Part shown: one piece after another, positions 34,383 through 46,943 of the stretch
Numbering within the stretch: position 1 is the first letter of the stretch
Layout of the letters: each line of letters begins with the position of its first letter
NCBI RefSeq assembly: GCF_918797505.1
Contig: NC_092796.1
Location: 50,784,411 to 50,848,410, forward strand
Source: Bemisia tabaci
Taxonomy: Eukaryota > Arthropoda > Insecta > Hemiptera > Aleyrodidae
Length of the DNA stretch: 64,000 nucleotides
Direction of reading: 5' to 3'
Notes under the pieces: model-generated
What the model was told of the DNA's origin: nothing
Database searches by the model: none
The model's input: the letters and a program-made list of their open reading frames with translations, nothing else
Position numbers and translations under genes: made by a program

Positions 34383-34810
34383 TTCTTTTTCTACCTCTCC
34401 TTTTTTCTCTCTCTCTTTTAATAAACCTTCATTTTCTTCCCTAATCTACAAATAAAAATCCCCACCCAAATACACTTCCATTATTATAATCCAACCCATA
34501 TTCCAAAAACACCATCTCAACCAAAATAAACCTTATCTCTCCAAAACCCCTATACCCACCAACAACCCCCATACCCATCACAAACAACCCTTTTCCCCAC
34601 CTCAAACCCCCTTCCAACTCACTAAATTCCCTACAAACTACAAAATACCTCCCATCTCACATACAACCCCATCCTACTTCATCATAACCTCCCAACCCAA
34701 CAATAAATATACACCTCACCCCTTTCCCCACCTCTCCCTACCTTACACCACACTAAATTCAACAAATTATATACCATAACAAACAATCACACTATACTTT
34801 AATTTCAAAT
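34383..34810. repeat. second G-free stretch, 428 bases
   Basis: No G occurs between 34383 and 34810, and only one more before 34883. It is richer in A and T than the first stretch. Confidence 0.92.
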
Positions 34811-36845
34811 GTATTATTTTTTACAATTTTTACCTTCCCCTTTATTAATTTTAAATTAACCCATAAATCATATCACCAACTAGTTCTTACCACTTACCAT
34901 ATTTCAACTTTTCCATTTTTTCCTCTTAACCTCATTAAACCCACATCATCACAGTTGACAATGTCACCCATTTACCATTAACAAATAACCACTATTGTAA
35001 CACAACACTAATGTTATGCGTGTTTGGCTGTCAGTGTCTGAGTGTGTCATGTGTCAATATTCCTCTATAGCTGTGCTCAACGCCTCTAGAACCCTCACTT
35101 GCTGTGTTGTGTTGTCTCTCCTCCCCTCTACAACCATAATCTCAGCTCCCTATCAACCACTTTTTATACTTATTACTCCTCCACACATATACTCTTTAAT
35201 TTTTCGCTTGTTTGTGAAATAATGTCTCTAGAAAAAATTATGTTCGCCAGTTTTCACCCTGTATCTGTCAATACACTGCTAATATATGTATCCCTCAGCA
35301 ATTGTTGATGCTTATACTTCGCAAGCACTTTTGATAGTGCCTGTTGGTGTGTATGTTCAGTGTGCATTCTACTTAGATCACGTAACGTTCATTTCATGCA
35401 TTATTTCATCCATCCCTGTTACATTAACGTGATTCCGAAGTCAGAATACTGATAACAATACTAGTCTCTGACTAACTACCATACAGATATCCCTACTCTA
35501 AGTATCCCATTTATTGCCTCAGTACAAAATATGAAACTTGCTATCTGTACTGTGAAAGTCATACGCGCCCACAATATAACAAGTTATACCCCTCGGTCCT
35601 CCTACAGTAATCATTCAATGATCTGACTAATAAATCAATAGCAATAACTCTTGCACAATGACCATGCACTGAACAACGTCCTCAAAAAAGATTCTTTTTT
35701 TGTAGTGTTGTGTCGCCATCCACACCATCTACTATTGATTCTGTTTCACTTACACGTAACAGTCCTTGTGAACTGCTGACCAGTTACATCTACTCTCGGT
35801 CAGGACCTTTCCTTTCTGTTTCCCAGCTCTCGTCTTGACAGTGTGGACGCTGGCTCACCAGCGCGCGCTGATATAGAGGAGACGGCTAAATGATGCTCTC
35901 ACGCCGATCCTGCTGTATTCAATGACTAACTCAAGTCTGTTTATCGTTCATAAGGCCTAGCGACACTAGTTATGCTCAAGTGATCTATACCTGCCTATAG
36001 AATCAGATAACATCTCCGATTTTTGTTGTTAATTTCTGTAAGAGAGTTCTCGTACTCCCCATCAGTAATAGTGATCGCTCAGCATGCTTGTACAGATTAA
36101 TTCTAAAAACAGTCATCATCATTGCCGTAGTGTATTGAGACGAAGAGCAATTTACAGTTGACTAGAATGTATAGTGAGGACTTATCTCGCTCTCGGCAAT
36201 TATTTACCATCATTATTCTCTGTCGCCTATGATAATAGCACTTTGTGTAGCAGCGATCGATATATGTAATCAATGCTAACTAGCAGAATGTGCTCTCAGC
36301 GCCTGTTCTGGAAGAGTGGTGGGGTTCCTCTCTTGCTCGGTTATATTTGTTTTCGCATATATTTCAGACTATGTGTTCACGCTGCGGGAGTTATATTCTA
36401 TATAGAGCATTCCCGCATCGCGCAATATGTGATTAGACGACTCTAAGGACAGAGATGCACAGAGATTGAACATGTGACGACCAGAAACTTATACTTATGT
36501 CGCACTAGTTAACTCGCGCCATTGCTAGAGCTAGAGTCGGTGTATGTGAGCACCTCAGACGCGTATGATGTTCGATGGCGTACCTGTCGCTGAAGAAATG
36601 CCGATTGGAATTGTCGATGGCACTACGCAGTGAGTTAGCTCGCCTCACTTAGTCTCGTGCGTGTTGACTCGAGTTGTGTATAAAGTGTCTCTCGCACTAC
36701 TCGATAGACTTCGATGACAGTGGTAGAGTCGTTTGGATAAGTTTGTCGCACGCATCGCTTGAAGAAGTGGTGATGGCGATGGATATCATCACTGGCTCAA
36801 GTGTAGTAGTATGTGTGTAAGGTGCTGTGGAATCCGTGAGTTAAG

Positions 36846-37205
36846 ATTGTGACTGAGGTCTATAGTGATGGCCGAGCGGTCTTGCGAATGATATGAAAAA
36901 GATGAAATAAAGCCAACTTTGTAAATATATTCTCCTTAACAAAGAGGAAATTCTCTGAAAGGTTCCCGGTCTTAAAGTCTTCACTTTTCGGTTAAAAAAA
37001 TATAATCCCAGTGGAAAATACGCAATATGAAACGTAAAAAAAGCTGATTCTGGAAAAAATTTTCTCAAATAAAGCTCTCAGGTATTGAGCTAATTGTAAA
37101 ACGGACTAAAAGTGAACGAATAATCACGTCATGCCTATGAGTCGAATCCTAATTTGTAGAAACTCGAGTGTGAAACACTGCATATTCCATGCGTTGCACA
37201 CGGCG
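36846..37205. other. return to normal sequence, no gene
   Basis: From about 36.85 kb the texture again matches the rest of the window. A tRNA-like start GATGGCCGAGCGGTCT (36866) resembles the 5' part of a class II tRNA A box, but no B box follows at the right distance, so no tRNA is called. Confidence 0.4.
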
Positions 37206-37438
37206 CACAGTGGATCGGGTCAACAGGAGAGGTTGGAAAAAATCTGGCAACTTTGAAATCTTATATTATCGAAAATATGAAGCACGAAAGTTCATGAGTG
37301 ACTCCCTTGGGTTTTCCATGAAATTTCCCATTAAAAATACCCCTTGATATTGAAATTGTAACGAAATAAACATCAAAATTTGAAATTTTAGCCAAAACAT
37401 TTCACATCCTACCTCTTTTACGAGATCGTTCCAGTGTG
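37206..37438. mobile_element. fold-back MITE, CACAGTGGATCGAGTC family
   Basis: Left CACAGTGGATCGGGTCAACA and right GAGATCGTTCCAGTGTG. The core matches 19878-20112 in order, including AAACATTTCACATCCTACCT. Confidence 0.75.
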
Positions 37439-38081
37439 CAGCGATGACTGCTACGTAATTAGCGCGGATTTATTTTAATGTCAGGATTTTGCCAATCTGC
37501 TCTCTCAGTGTGCATGTGCAAAGGCAATGACAAGCGAGCTTGGGAAGATCCGAAACGAAGTCGTTAAACTTAAAGTGGAGGACGGAACGGTGGGCAGGGT
37601 TCTCTGATTTCGGTAACGACGTTTGAACTTTGAACTTTGACGGATGAAACGAGACAGAGGCTGAGGAAGCCAGGGAAGCTCGTGGAAGGATATTTAAGAA
37701 GTCTGAGTCGTCTCGCGTTAATGATGATGCAAGCGAATGCACGAATGCATTCGGCTTAATAAAAGAGACGAAGTAATAGTACCCGTAGCGGCTATTATTT
37801 TAACAAGATAAAATGACGGAGGGCTGCAATAATAGGTGCGCGCCGCGCCGCGTTACATCGCTCCGGCTTATCTCGACGAACAGCTTTCGCAGCCCTTGCC
37901 ACTAGCACCGGCGCGACATCCCGCTACATCCCCGGAAATCGGGAACGTCTTCCTAGGATCCGCGCTTTTTTATGGAGCCTCTAACTCTCTTGCCAATTTT
38001 CCATTTCAATAATATACCTGTGATAAGGGATCGAAGTTTACCGGGAAAATTAGGTGCCGGGAATGGGAAAGTTCGGTGCTG
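37439..38081. other. no supported gene
   Basis: A 90-codon minus-strand frame at 37470-37742 lacks any motif. A GC-rich patch lies at 37830-37940. Confidence 0.35.
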
Positions 38082-38418
38082 CACGGAGAAAAAAAACTTC
38101 GTGCGTGGGACCCGAAGTTTAGGTCATATGGATCTCTAAAGTTTTTGGATTGAGCATCCGAACACTTATGGTCCAGCTGCTGAGGTTTGGATCACACATC
38201 TGAAACTTCAATTCTTACATCTGAAGTACTTCGGTTTTCACATCAGAAAAACTTCGGTTCTCACATCTGAAGTACTTCAGATGTAAGAACTGAAGTTTCA
38301 GATATGTGATCCAAACCTCGACAGCTAGACCTAAAGTGTTCAGATGCTCAATCTGAAAACTTCAGAGATCCATATGACCTAAACTTCGGGTCCTACGCAC
38401 GAGGTTTTTTTCTCCGTG
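38082..38418. mobile_element. fold-back MITE, CACGGAGAAAAAAAC family
   Basis: Ends CACGGAGAAAAAAAACTTCG and its inverse (…TTTTTTCTCCGTG). Arms TGGGACCCGAAGTTTAGGTC and ATATGGATCTCT. The centre holds several TCTGAAGTACTTC palindromes. It is flanked by related GCCGGG-ATGGGAAAG direct repeats on both sides. Confidence 0.9.
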
Positions 38419-40335
38419 TGGATATGGGAAAGTTAAAGAGCCGGGTATGGGAAAGCTCGCACGAATATCGCCGAATCTTCGAAGTAGGAGAAAATGCCTC
38501 GTATATGTCGCAGGAAAAGAGTCGAACATACATGGCATTTGGTTAAATGCCTATGGTCAAATACAGTCAAATATCCTTACTTGGACTGAAATTCTGATTA
38601 TTTAGCTAAGTGTCGACAAAATTCTTCTCTCATTATGTGGGAATAAGGAGTTCTCGGTAAAAATTTACTTCACACAATGATTATCAAGTTTTTCCTAATC
38701 CTCAAATGCGCTTTTATCTAAAAAAAATATACAGCATTTTATAAAATAAATAGTATTCACAATTTGGACAGTTGGAGAAATATGAGGAGCATTTTGGAAC
38801 GGGAAATGCAATGACAGGTTGTACTTTCGTGGATTTTTACTTTTAAAAGTTTGGAAATTCGACAGCTTCTTGTGAAAACATAAGAAACCTCGTAAACGCT
38901 GAAAATTTGACTATCTGCCATTTGATAAAATGCCTGATTTGACTATTTGCCTACGACTTTTACAAGTATGCGTGTGTATCTCAATGAAAGCTCCTCTAAA
39001 AAATAGTTTTCAGCTTGAAGCTTCTTAAGTCTTGGAGATTGATAATAATTTCATGATGAAGCGGCAACGTTGTTGGTTGCCTCTCACTGCTACAGTGATA
39101 ACGAAGAGAGCCGTAATTGCATTTCTGTATGAGCCATAGTTAGCACGTACTCAAATGTGTCTCGAGGTTCATCCAGAAATGCACTTACGGTCCTCTTCCG
39201 TAACGCGGCAGACTGTCTGTGTGCGTGGAGCGTCAGTGCTGCACGACTTTGAAATTCACATCCCGGGACCGATTTGTGCTAATAGCTCCAGTAGCTTTTT
39301 CCTCCTTAATGTCTCTGTCTACCTCACCTCTTTGTCGGGAACGCTCTTCTTTAAAGAGCTCCGCTACGTGAATTTCGAGGATTCTTTGGTTTCAGTGGTT
39401 CTCATCTTTCTGATCGAAGATCGCACCCAAAAAGAGATCGCAAGAAAAAGATCACAGCGAAAGATCAAAGATCGTATAAGCTGTGCATTTTGCATATTCC
39501 GTGAATGTGCCAACTTATAAATATGAACAATACGCGCTTTTAACTTTCAATAATAGGTTACTTGTCGAAACTTTAAGACACGATTCAAGATTAAATTCAC
39601 CGACTGTTTTCTGTCAGTTTTCGTTTCATTGCTTTCGACTTGTTTCAATGTGTAGAAAACTAATTTCAGCCTAAGGGGGTTTTTTTCTGTTTAATGTACA
39701 AAATTACTCTTTCTGCAAGTCGCTTTGTGTGTGTTTTGCCCTAAACGACAGCAGATATAAATCGAAAAAAGGGAAGGCATATTTTGAAAGAATCCATTGT
39801 ACCCCCCTTGCGTAAACTTGCAGTGTTATGAAAGCGAAGAGTTTCTGATGCGTGCGGCACGAGACTCGAAATTAAAAATAAACACTGAAACCGACCGTGT
39901 AAAAAAACGAGGGGAGATGAGAGATGGCTGGATACTGGCTGTGTCGGGAAAAACCAACCCCACACAATTTACCCAGGACTTGGCTCTGTTTTGTCGCGGC
40001 GCGCCTGCAGTGATGAACGCGACGCGCTGCAACTAATTCGCGGTTTTGAAACTCAGAACAAATAAAAATTGACGCCGCGCCGCGCCATCAACGAATAACG
40101 TCACCACACTTCCACGTCACCATTTCCATATCACTACATTTTGAATGATGTAAGATACTGTAATAGCTTGGTTCGTACGACCGTTTTGGTGCGCTCTATT
40201 GGGACCAATTTTGAGAACTGAACAGTTCATTACTGAATTGCTCACCCTAATAGGTTATTGAAGTCTGTGCTATCTCCGTCTGAACAAAAATATGAAGCTA
40301 GCCCAATAGAACGGAAAAGGAGAATGAGAGGGTGA
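38419..40335. other. no supported gene
   Basis: A 121-codon + frame at 39155-39520 has no domain; its C-terminal part reads through GATC-rich sequence (39410-39476). Short inverted CTATTGGG / CCCAATAG at 40196 and 40301. The rest is AT-rich. Confidence 0.4.
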
Positions 40336-40740
40336 CACTGAAAAAAAACTCTCGGCGTTTTTACCGCGGTCCGTTGGTACCTTTACCATCTCACTTTTTT
40401 ACCAATAATTGGTATTTTACCAAGACAGACTGTAAGCTTACCTGAAAACGGATTTTACTATTTTTTTTTCAGGTAAGAATACCACTTTTATTGGTGATCA
40501 ATTCCCGGTAACTTTGCCATTTTATCTCGGTAATTCTACCACGGTCGATAAAAAATATTGGCGTTTTTACCGAGGTCGAATAAAATTACCGAGAAAATTC
40601 AATAATTTTACCGAGATTTCTCGGTAAAATTACCAATTCCATAAATGGTAATTTTACCAAGAAAAAACTGGGATCAAATAGAACCCTAAATTCTTGTAAC
40701 TTTACCCTTTTCTAAGTAATACACGAGATTTTTTTCAGTG
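40336..40740. mobile_element. MITE, CACTGAAAAAAATCTCGG family, reverse copy
   Basis: 405 bp. The reverse complement of 14070-14482 in order and content, with CACTGAAAAAAAACTCTCGG at one end and TTTTTTTCAGTG at the other. It has no long flanking duplication, unlike its sister. Confidence 0.9.
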
Positions 40741-41614
40741 CAATGAGGAAGGGGGTAGTTTTTCATTTACTCTGCTCTTTATTTGAGGGATAAATTAGAA
40801 ATTCCAACTTATATACATTATTAAAAAAATACATTTTTTTTAAAATGTTGATGCAATGATGCGGCGAGTGATTGTTTTAGTTTGTACGGAAGTTAGGGGT
40901 AAAACAAATTAATCAACTATGGATTCCCTCTCTGTGATATTTAGTTGGTTTCAAGTGAATTTGCCTTAATTGCGTCTCATATTTTTGATTTAAAAAAATT
41001 GAAAATAACAGTCAAAAGTTAGGTTTTTTTGCACTTCCACGAGACATTATTATGCTTTGAAGTATTATTTGATCATACATTTGCGCGATCACCGAGTACA
41101 GTGCACATCAATTAGGAATTCAACGAATCTATGTATATTTGAAAATGAGGGAGATATTTTTCAAATGGTGAAAAAAACGGATGCCCGATACAGGTAGGAT
41201 TTCTAGAAAAGAGCATAGGTATGAGAGCTGCTCTCCAACGCTCCAGCGCTCTATGGGGCTCTACAACACTTAACCGCCGCGCCATAGTCCTCTTTACTCC
41301 CAAAGACTCTTCGGAAGCTGGAATCCTCTCATTTCTTGTAAAAACCACTCTTGCCACCATTTTTTCTTGTGTCTTCTTCATCTTGCTCTAGGAGAAACCC
41401 AATCAATTGTCTTTTTGGCAGCCTTTCTGCCGTTAACGTTTAACTCCACCATAGCAGACCAGCTGTTTGGTCATGGCGTGTAACACGATGTCATTTTCTA
41501 CTTCCATGGTCTGACCCATGCACCCTATCATTACGGAATCGATCCCGTCTTCAAACTGCTCTTTTTCATACACAGAAAAAGCTTTTAGACGACTTCTTCC
41601 GCGACGCACCACTT
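40741..41614. other. no gene or recognisable repeat
   Basis: AT-rich. An 89-codon minus frame (41112-41381) has no motif. Confidence 0.4.
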
Positions 41615-41776
41615 CAGTGGCGAGGCGTGCTTTGCGATATATCGATTGATCTGCCATTTAAACCCATGGAGAGGGATCGATAAACAGGGAGTTCGCAACG
41701 AACACCTTAAGAATCGATTCTTTACTAGCTTCAAATGGAGATATATTGATAATCGATCATTCTCACCTCGCACTAC
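41615..41776. mobile_element. MITE, CAGTGGCGTGGC family
   Basis: CAGTGGCGAGGCGTGCTTTG, then GATATATCGATTGATC. Right ATATTGATAATCGATC and degraded end CACCTCGCACTAC. Confidence 0.8.
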
Positions 41777-42793
41777 ACCAGTTCCTAAACCATGCCTGAA
41801 TGTAATAGGGAACTGAACGCTGCATACTCGTGGATTTTCCTTCGGTATACTTCCCGTGTACCATCAGCAATGTTGACATTCTGAGTTCACCGACCAATAT
41901 TTAAATCTGTAAAACGAAAAAAAGAGAATTAAATTTGAAGAAATAGCATAAAGTGCTCGAGACCATAGCTCTAAATAGCATTCTCTCCTTTTTCAATCCG
42001 GCTGCTCCATTTTTGAGCACCTCGCTCTCGTAGCTGAGCGCAACAGCAATCTGCGTGGTTGAAGTACAGTCGTCGGTGCAGCCGTACGAGTGATGACCCA
42101 AAGCGCCCATCCGGCGTTGCCGAAACAGTCACAACTAATAAGACATTCCCAACTGATCTAGCGGGAAAACTCGACGATTTGGCACCTCGCGCAAACTTTT
42201 GAACGGTAATATAGACGCGGGGCACGCCAAGGAGCAAGTTCCCCGCGGACGCCGCGTTGCCAAGTAGTGGAAAAAAATCCGACCAGGGAACTGCATCCGA
42301 GTCGGGTACGGCGAGAATTGGCAACGCTGTTCCGCCTATCGGCGGACCCATCGCAAAGCCCACGTACTCGCGATACACTTTTTATCCGCCACAAGTGGTT
42401 CAGGATCAGGACCGGTTTCCCGGGGCCCGCGCCGCGCGGAAGAAGTCGGAGCTCATCAACCGCAAATCGGTAGAACCGGTTGGCGCGGTGGTCGGTGCAC
42501 CGGAATCAATGAATCAGGATTCCTGCCTCACCCACCCCCTTCCGCGCTCCTGTTAACTCTGTCTCCCGGAGTTACCGAGTGAATTTTTGACCGTCCTTTC
42601 TCAAAGCTTTCTCAGCGACCCGAAGAGTCTGAATCCCAGCTTATTTTTTTCAAGCAACATGCAGTTTTTAACTTATTTTCAAGAAGAACGGAGGGAATGC
42701 GCCAGGCTCCAACTATCGGTGCAGCTGGGGAAAAGAATACGTGTCTCCCGTGTAAGTTCTTTCAGTTGGATTGCGTTTTAAAATACTGTCGTG
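41777..42793. other. GC-rich patch, no supported gene
   Basis: 42000-42560 is GC-rich. Frames of 99-135 codons on both strands overlap there and show no domain. Confidence 0.35.
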
Positions 42794-43128
42794 CACGGAG
42801 AAAAAAACCTCGTGCGTGGGACCCGAAGTTTAGGTCATATGGATCTCTGAAGTTTTCAGATTGAGCATTGAACACTTAGTCTAGCTGTCGAGGTTCGGAT
42901 CACACATCTGAAACTTCAGTTCTTACATCTGAAGTACTTCAGATGTGACGAACGGCGTTTTTCGATGTGAAAAACGAAGCACTTCAGATGTAAGAACTGA
43001 AGTTTCAGATGTGTGATGATCCAAACCTCAGCAGCTGGACCTTAAGTGTTCGGATGCTCAATCCGAAAGCTTCAGAGATCATATGAACCTAAACTTCGGG
43101 TCCCACGCACGAGGTTTTTTTCTCCGTG
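42794..43128. mobile_element. fold-back MITE, CACGGAGAAAAAAAC family
   Basis: Ends CACGGAGAAAAAAACC and TTTTTTCTCCGTG, arms as in 38082-38418, 335 bp. It is flanked by TG on both sides. The base after the element is the first of a partial CTAAGGAAG arm. Confidence 0.9.
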
Positions 43129-43200
43129 TGCTAAGGAAGAAAGCCGTATAAGCCATCAGGCATTGCCAAATTTCCTCCGACAAATCACGAATTTTCAGGG
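43129..43200 (+). mobile_element. left arm of a CTAAGGAAG-family MITE
   Basis: TGCTAAGGAAGAAAGCCGTA through ATTGCCAAATTTCCTCC to about 43200. The right arm is missing. Confidence 0.75.
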
Positions 43201-44129
43201 GGAGAACCGTTCCAAGTAGTCGTTTAAACTACAAATGCTAGGACCTCCTGAGAGCTTTATTCACACTTTTTCACAGCTATCTACCCACAGGGGAGAGAGA
43301 GTACGTACTTTTAAACGGATCATTCAACAGTCAAGAAGTCCCACCCTTATGTCCTCTAGTACAAGGGTAGAGTCTCTAATGGTTGAATGCATCAAGGAAT
43401 CTTATAGGCTAAATCCTAGGTTCCAAATATGTCAACGCCGCTGATTTTCAGTCACGGCAGAGTGCGCTTTCTTCCCAACAAGCCATCTTAATTTGGCACC
43501 GGTACCTTTTTTCATTTATCTCAGGCTGACACTCAGGTCTCTCGTGCCCTTGCCCTATGATTCGACGTCTGATTTTGACTTTGCGCCTTTTGCCGCCCAG
43601 AGTAATCTCCTCCAAAGCTTGGATCTAAATGTCACGACTTACAGGATTTACGCGGCAATAACCCCCCTCTTCCCCCTCTCGCCATTCAAGCACCCCTCCT
43701 CTCACTCCTGTCTAACGCTTGAGCCTGTCCCTCTCACCTGTTTGTTTGGATATTATTCTGTTGGCTCGTTTACCAGTTTGTTTATCTTTCGGGCCGAACA
43801 AACGAACTCACTTTGCTAATTGGACGTGGCATTATGCCGTTTTAAAACCCTCCGTTTAATATCCAAAGTTCAACTCTTACCATCTCAAACTGGAACATGG
43901 TGCATTTACTCCTGCTGAAAAGTGACCTCAAATTTGACAATACTCTATACTTTGCTGAGAAGAACGGTTTCTGACTGCGCTGGGGCGGCCATCCTTCTTA
44001 CCCATCAGTTCAGCGTAAAGGAATGGATCACTTTCCTCCAGTTTTAAGCACATAGAGACGGAAAAAGAGGAAGAAAAGTAGATGCAGGGACTTAGGTAAT
44101 AGGTTTGTCGAGCACGCAATAGATATGTA
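43201..44129. other. no supported gene
   Basis: A 108-codon + frame at 43493-43819 shows no domain. Otherwise featureless. Confidence 0.35.
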
Positions 44130-44204
44130 CAGTAGACTCTGAATTATCCGGCTTTGTATTATCCGGACTCTGGATTATCCGGATCGATTTTACAACCATG
44201 TAAC
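44130..44204 (+). mobile_element. pogo/Tigger-like terminal sequence
   Basis: CAGTAGACTCTGAATTATCC, then two more ATTATCCGG blocks. CAGT-GACTCT followed by repeated TTATCCGGA is the usual start of pogo/Tigger-type elements (Tc1/mariner superfamily, TA target). No transposase frame. A matching opposite end is at 52197-52268. Confidence 0.6.
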
Positions 44205-44261
44205 TACGTACGCATTCCGATAAGTGAGCGGATCCGCGGAGAAGCGGTCGCAAGGCATATT

Positions 44262-44404
44262 GACGCCTGCGAGGCTGAAGGAATACTTCACGCATTGCGC
44301 CAAACAGTGAGATCGGCGTGGAACGCATTAGCGCCTACTAGATTGCATAAATACTTCTCGCATTACGCCAAACGCAGTGCAGTCGGTTAGTTAGCCTAAA
44401 ACGC
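44262..44404 (+). repeat. two GCGCCTACAA-type units
   Basis: GCCTGCGAGGCTGAAGGAAT ACTTCACGCATTGCGCC followed by GCGCCTACTAGATTGCATAA. The second unit and its neighbourhood match 51895-52000 closely (CAAACAGTGAG, GTGGAACGCATTAGC), so this belongs to the same element type as the pogo-like end. Confidence 0.8.
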
Positions 44405-44934
44405 ACATTAGCTTGTGTGTGTGACACCCTATTTTTGTTTATTTATTTAAAAGTCTCTGGTATCACGATGACAACTATTTACACTTTACATTAAATATTA
44501 AAATAACATTTTTTGTTGGAAAAACCACGAGATTTTGATACGTGGGTACATAGAAGATGCAGAGCGTTGGAGCCTTTTTAATTATTGAAGGACGAGTAAG
44601 GCAGGTATTCTGCAGATTGGACATGAAATGCGGACATTTTTTCTCCCAGTCTCATTATTTTGGGTTCTCATTTGAACAACATAGCGTATAAAAATAAGAA
44701 TAAAGGAAAACGGTAAAGTATATGACCTCTGAGAGCGCAAACCATGTAGAGGATGTTTTCTAAGTTGAATGCATTGTTGCCGAATTTATGGAAAAGTCTA
44801 GGGTTTGAATTACTTTGAAATACAAGATGAGGTTTGATTTTTATTGAACTTAATCCCCTCTATATCAGTGTAATTCTTTGATGCAGAATCAGTGCAATTT
44901 CTTGAGTTCAAAAAAGAGTATCAGCTAAGGTTAC
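44405..44934. other. no gene or recognisable repeat
   Basis: AT-rich, unique-looking sequence. Confidence 0.4.
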
Positions 44935-45306
44935 CTAAGGGACGTCCATAAATTACGTCACCCAAGTAGGGGGAGGGGGGTCTAGCTGTGAATGACGGTA
45001 GGAAGGCATAAAGACTAAAAATGCTGGCTTAAATTTGACTGTATATCTACTGATTTTTATCGATTTTCTACTTTTCCCCAAAGCGGTGGAAATTAATAAT
45101 GGTCCTAACACTGCAGGCCATATCTACGGATTTTTATCGACTTTCTGCGTTTTCCCCCGAAAAAAGTGGGAGTACGCTCTAAGGATGACGTATTTTTTTT
45201 TTTTTCGGGGGGGAGTCTGGAAGTGGATGACGGTTGGATACGGTGAGGGAGGGAGGGGTCGAAAAATTGAAAAAAATGAGTGACGTGATTTATGAACGGC
45301 CCTTAG
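44935..45306. mobile_element. MITE, CTAAGGGACGTCCATAAAT ends
   Basis: Left CTAAGGGACGTCCATAAATT followed by ACGTCAC; right inverse GTGACGTGATTTATGAACGG followed by CCCTTAG. 372 bp. Inside, CTACGGATTTTTATCGACTTTC-like sequence occurs twice. Short T and G runs. Such 'GGGCCGTCCATAAATTACGTCA' ends (20 bases or fewer apart from the quoted consensus) are common in insect MITEs. Confidence 0.8.
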
Positions 45307-45862
45307 CTTTACACAACATTAGGTCCCGCACATAACGTGATACATACAAGGCCCCCAGGAATTTTACCCTTAGCATCCTAAATGTTGAACTAGCATCGAG
45401 CCAAACAATATTCGTAAATACAATAATTCTTAAAAAGTTGGCATCCTCAGATCCGCGAGCATCGCTCTGCAGAGACTACTTGAGTATGACGCGGTAGGCG
45501 CGGTGGCACCAGTAAAGAGAGCGCGGAGGAAAGGTGAGGGAACTCACAAGTGACACTGTAGGGGGTGAAAAGGGGGTCTGACTCGGGCCGCCCCCTCCCC
45601 TCGCGACATGCTCCTCGCCCCCGGAGCGACAGCATGTGTTTAATTAATTTTGTGTGAGTGGATTCAATTAGTGTGGTAAACATGCATTTATAGGAGCCAG
45701 CTGTGGGTAACTGGATTACTCATATTTTGACGACCCACTCATCGTATCAGTGCGATTCCGTGTAGCGGGCCCGGTCGGTGTTCCCTCTTTGAGGTTCCAA
45801 AAAATGAGGCTCCTCTTTGGATGTCGGTGCTTCGGGTAGGTAAAAGCCACACGTTATCTGTG
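45307..45862. other. no gene or recognisable repeat
   Basis: A GC patch at 45560-45640. A 78-codon minus frame lacks motifs. Confidence 0.4.
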
Positions 45863-46116
45863 CTGCTGTGACGAGGAAAAACGACGTATGGACATTCAAA
45901 TATTGCCTAATTCCTCCTGATCGAAATTGATTTTAGAAGAAAGTTATGCGTATTTTTTCTTGAAATTTTCAGATACTTTAGATTGAATTGCGAGCAAAAT
46001 TGTGATTAAAAATTGGAAGAAAAATATCCACAACATTGCAAATAAATTCGTATTTTATCAAAAAAAAATTTGGCAACACCTCAGGACTCATACGTCGTTC
46101 TTCCTTAGTGTGGCAG
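45863..46116. mobile_element. fold-back MITE, CTAAGGAAG family, divergent copy
   Basis: Ends CTGCTGTGACGAGG and CCTTAGTGTGGCAG; arms AAACGACGTATG / CATACGTCGTT. About 254 bp. Confidence 0.8.
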
Positions 46117-46660
46117 TATTGGAGTTCCATTGGAGTGGGCCTTGAGAGTCGATACGAACGCCGCACTACGTATCATTTAATGGATTGTATCATCATGTAA
46201 ATTGAAATTTTTGGTACTGGCACTTTCAGTTGATTATATTTATTATCCCTGAATGAAAATTGACACGAAAAGTGCTCGTCTCGTGTAGCCTTTAATTCAG
46301 GGGTACTTTTTGGAGAGGTTAAAAGTGCATAAGTATACAATGCGGTTGGTTCGGTTTTGCAAAGGAATTTCTGTTTCCTTTACGAGTGCAAATTTGATTT
46401 ATCAGGTATTTCGTTCCTGCTGTCCAGCCATCGGGGGATACTTACACTAGGAAAATATATTCGGTTCCCAAGAAACGCCGAGGTTTATAATTCAGATTTG
46501 CTGAAGTTTGGCCAGTGTGTTTTCACCGAAGATTGCGGTTATTACCTTAACGGAAGGAAATTCAGTTTCTGTGACCGAAAACTTTGGTTATCTAGATTAA
46601 AGACATTACTGTCTCGTGCATATGTTAGCGGACAAAACCGTTCATACAAAACTTTGAGGT
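46117..46660. other. no supported gene
   Basis: A 107-codon + frame (46357-46680) includes several Cys and Tyr but no recognisable motif, and it runs into the following SINE. Confidence 0.35.
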
Positions 46661-46841
46661 TGCCGGCCAGGCTGGCCTAGCGGTCAGCGCGACTGAGACC
46701 AATAGGTCCAGGGGTCGAATCCCGGTGGTGGCGACAAATTTTCACGGAACTGACGAGTGGATCTGCAGAAACAGGTTCTACTCGGCCTCAATCCCTGAAA
46801 ATTTGAAAGCCGGAGCATGGATGTGCCAAAAAAAAAAAAAA
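46661..46841 (+). mobile_element. tRNA-derived SINE (family 2)
   Basis: A box TGGCCTAGCGGTCAGCGCG (46673-46691) and B box GGTCGAATCCC (46713-46723) with tRNA spacing, then a body unlike SINE family 1 and a 14-A tail at 46828-46841. A second A-tail at 46944-46977 may mark a neighbouring insertion. Confidence 0.85.
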
Positions 46842-46943
46842 CCCCTGATGTCTACTGACAATAAAATAATAATCTCTACGTTAAAACCCTTCTTATAAAT
46901 GGTTGTAGATTCCTAAACTGGAATTTAAACCAAATTAACTGGG

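Larger units (their letters stand above)
32032..36845. other. block of abnormal base composition, probably artefactual
   Basis: On the + strand G is absent or rare at the left and rises steadily to a normal or high level by about 36.5 kb, while C falls. No repeat family seen elsewhere in the window occurs inside it, there is no long frame and no A/T-tract texture like the flanks. The left edge breaks a MITE. This is what unpolished low-quality read sequence would look like. The open frames on the G-rich complement (for example Gly/Trp/Val-only frames at 32165-32555) are composition products. Confidence 0.75.

Noticed and set aside
36866..36900. tRNA-like GATGGCCGAGCGGTCT
   Set aside because: Resembles the start of a class II tRNA, but no B box or 3' acceptor strand follows at the right distance, and it lies at the edge of the suspect block.
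46357..46680. 107-codon frame
   Set aside because: No motif and it continues into a SINE.
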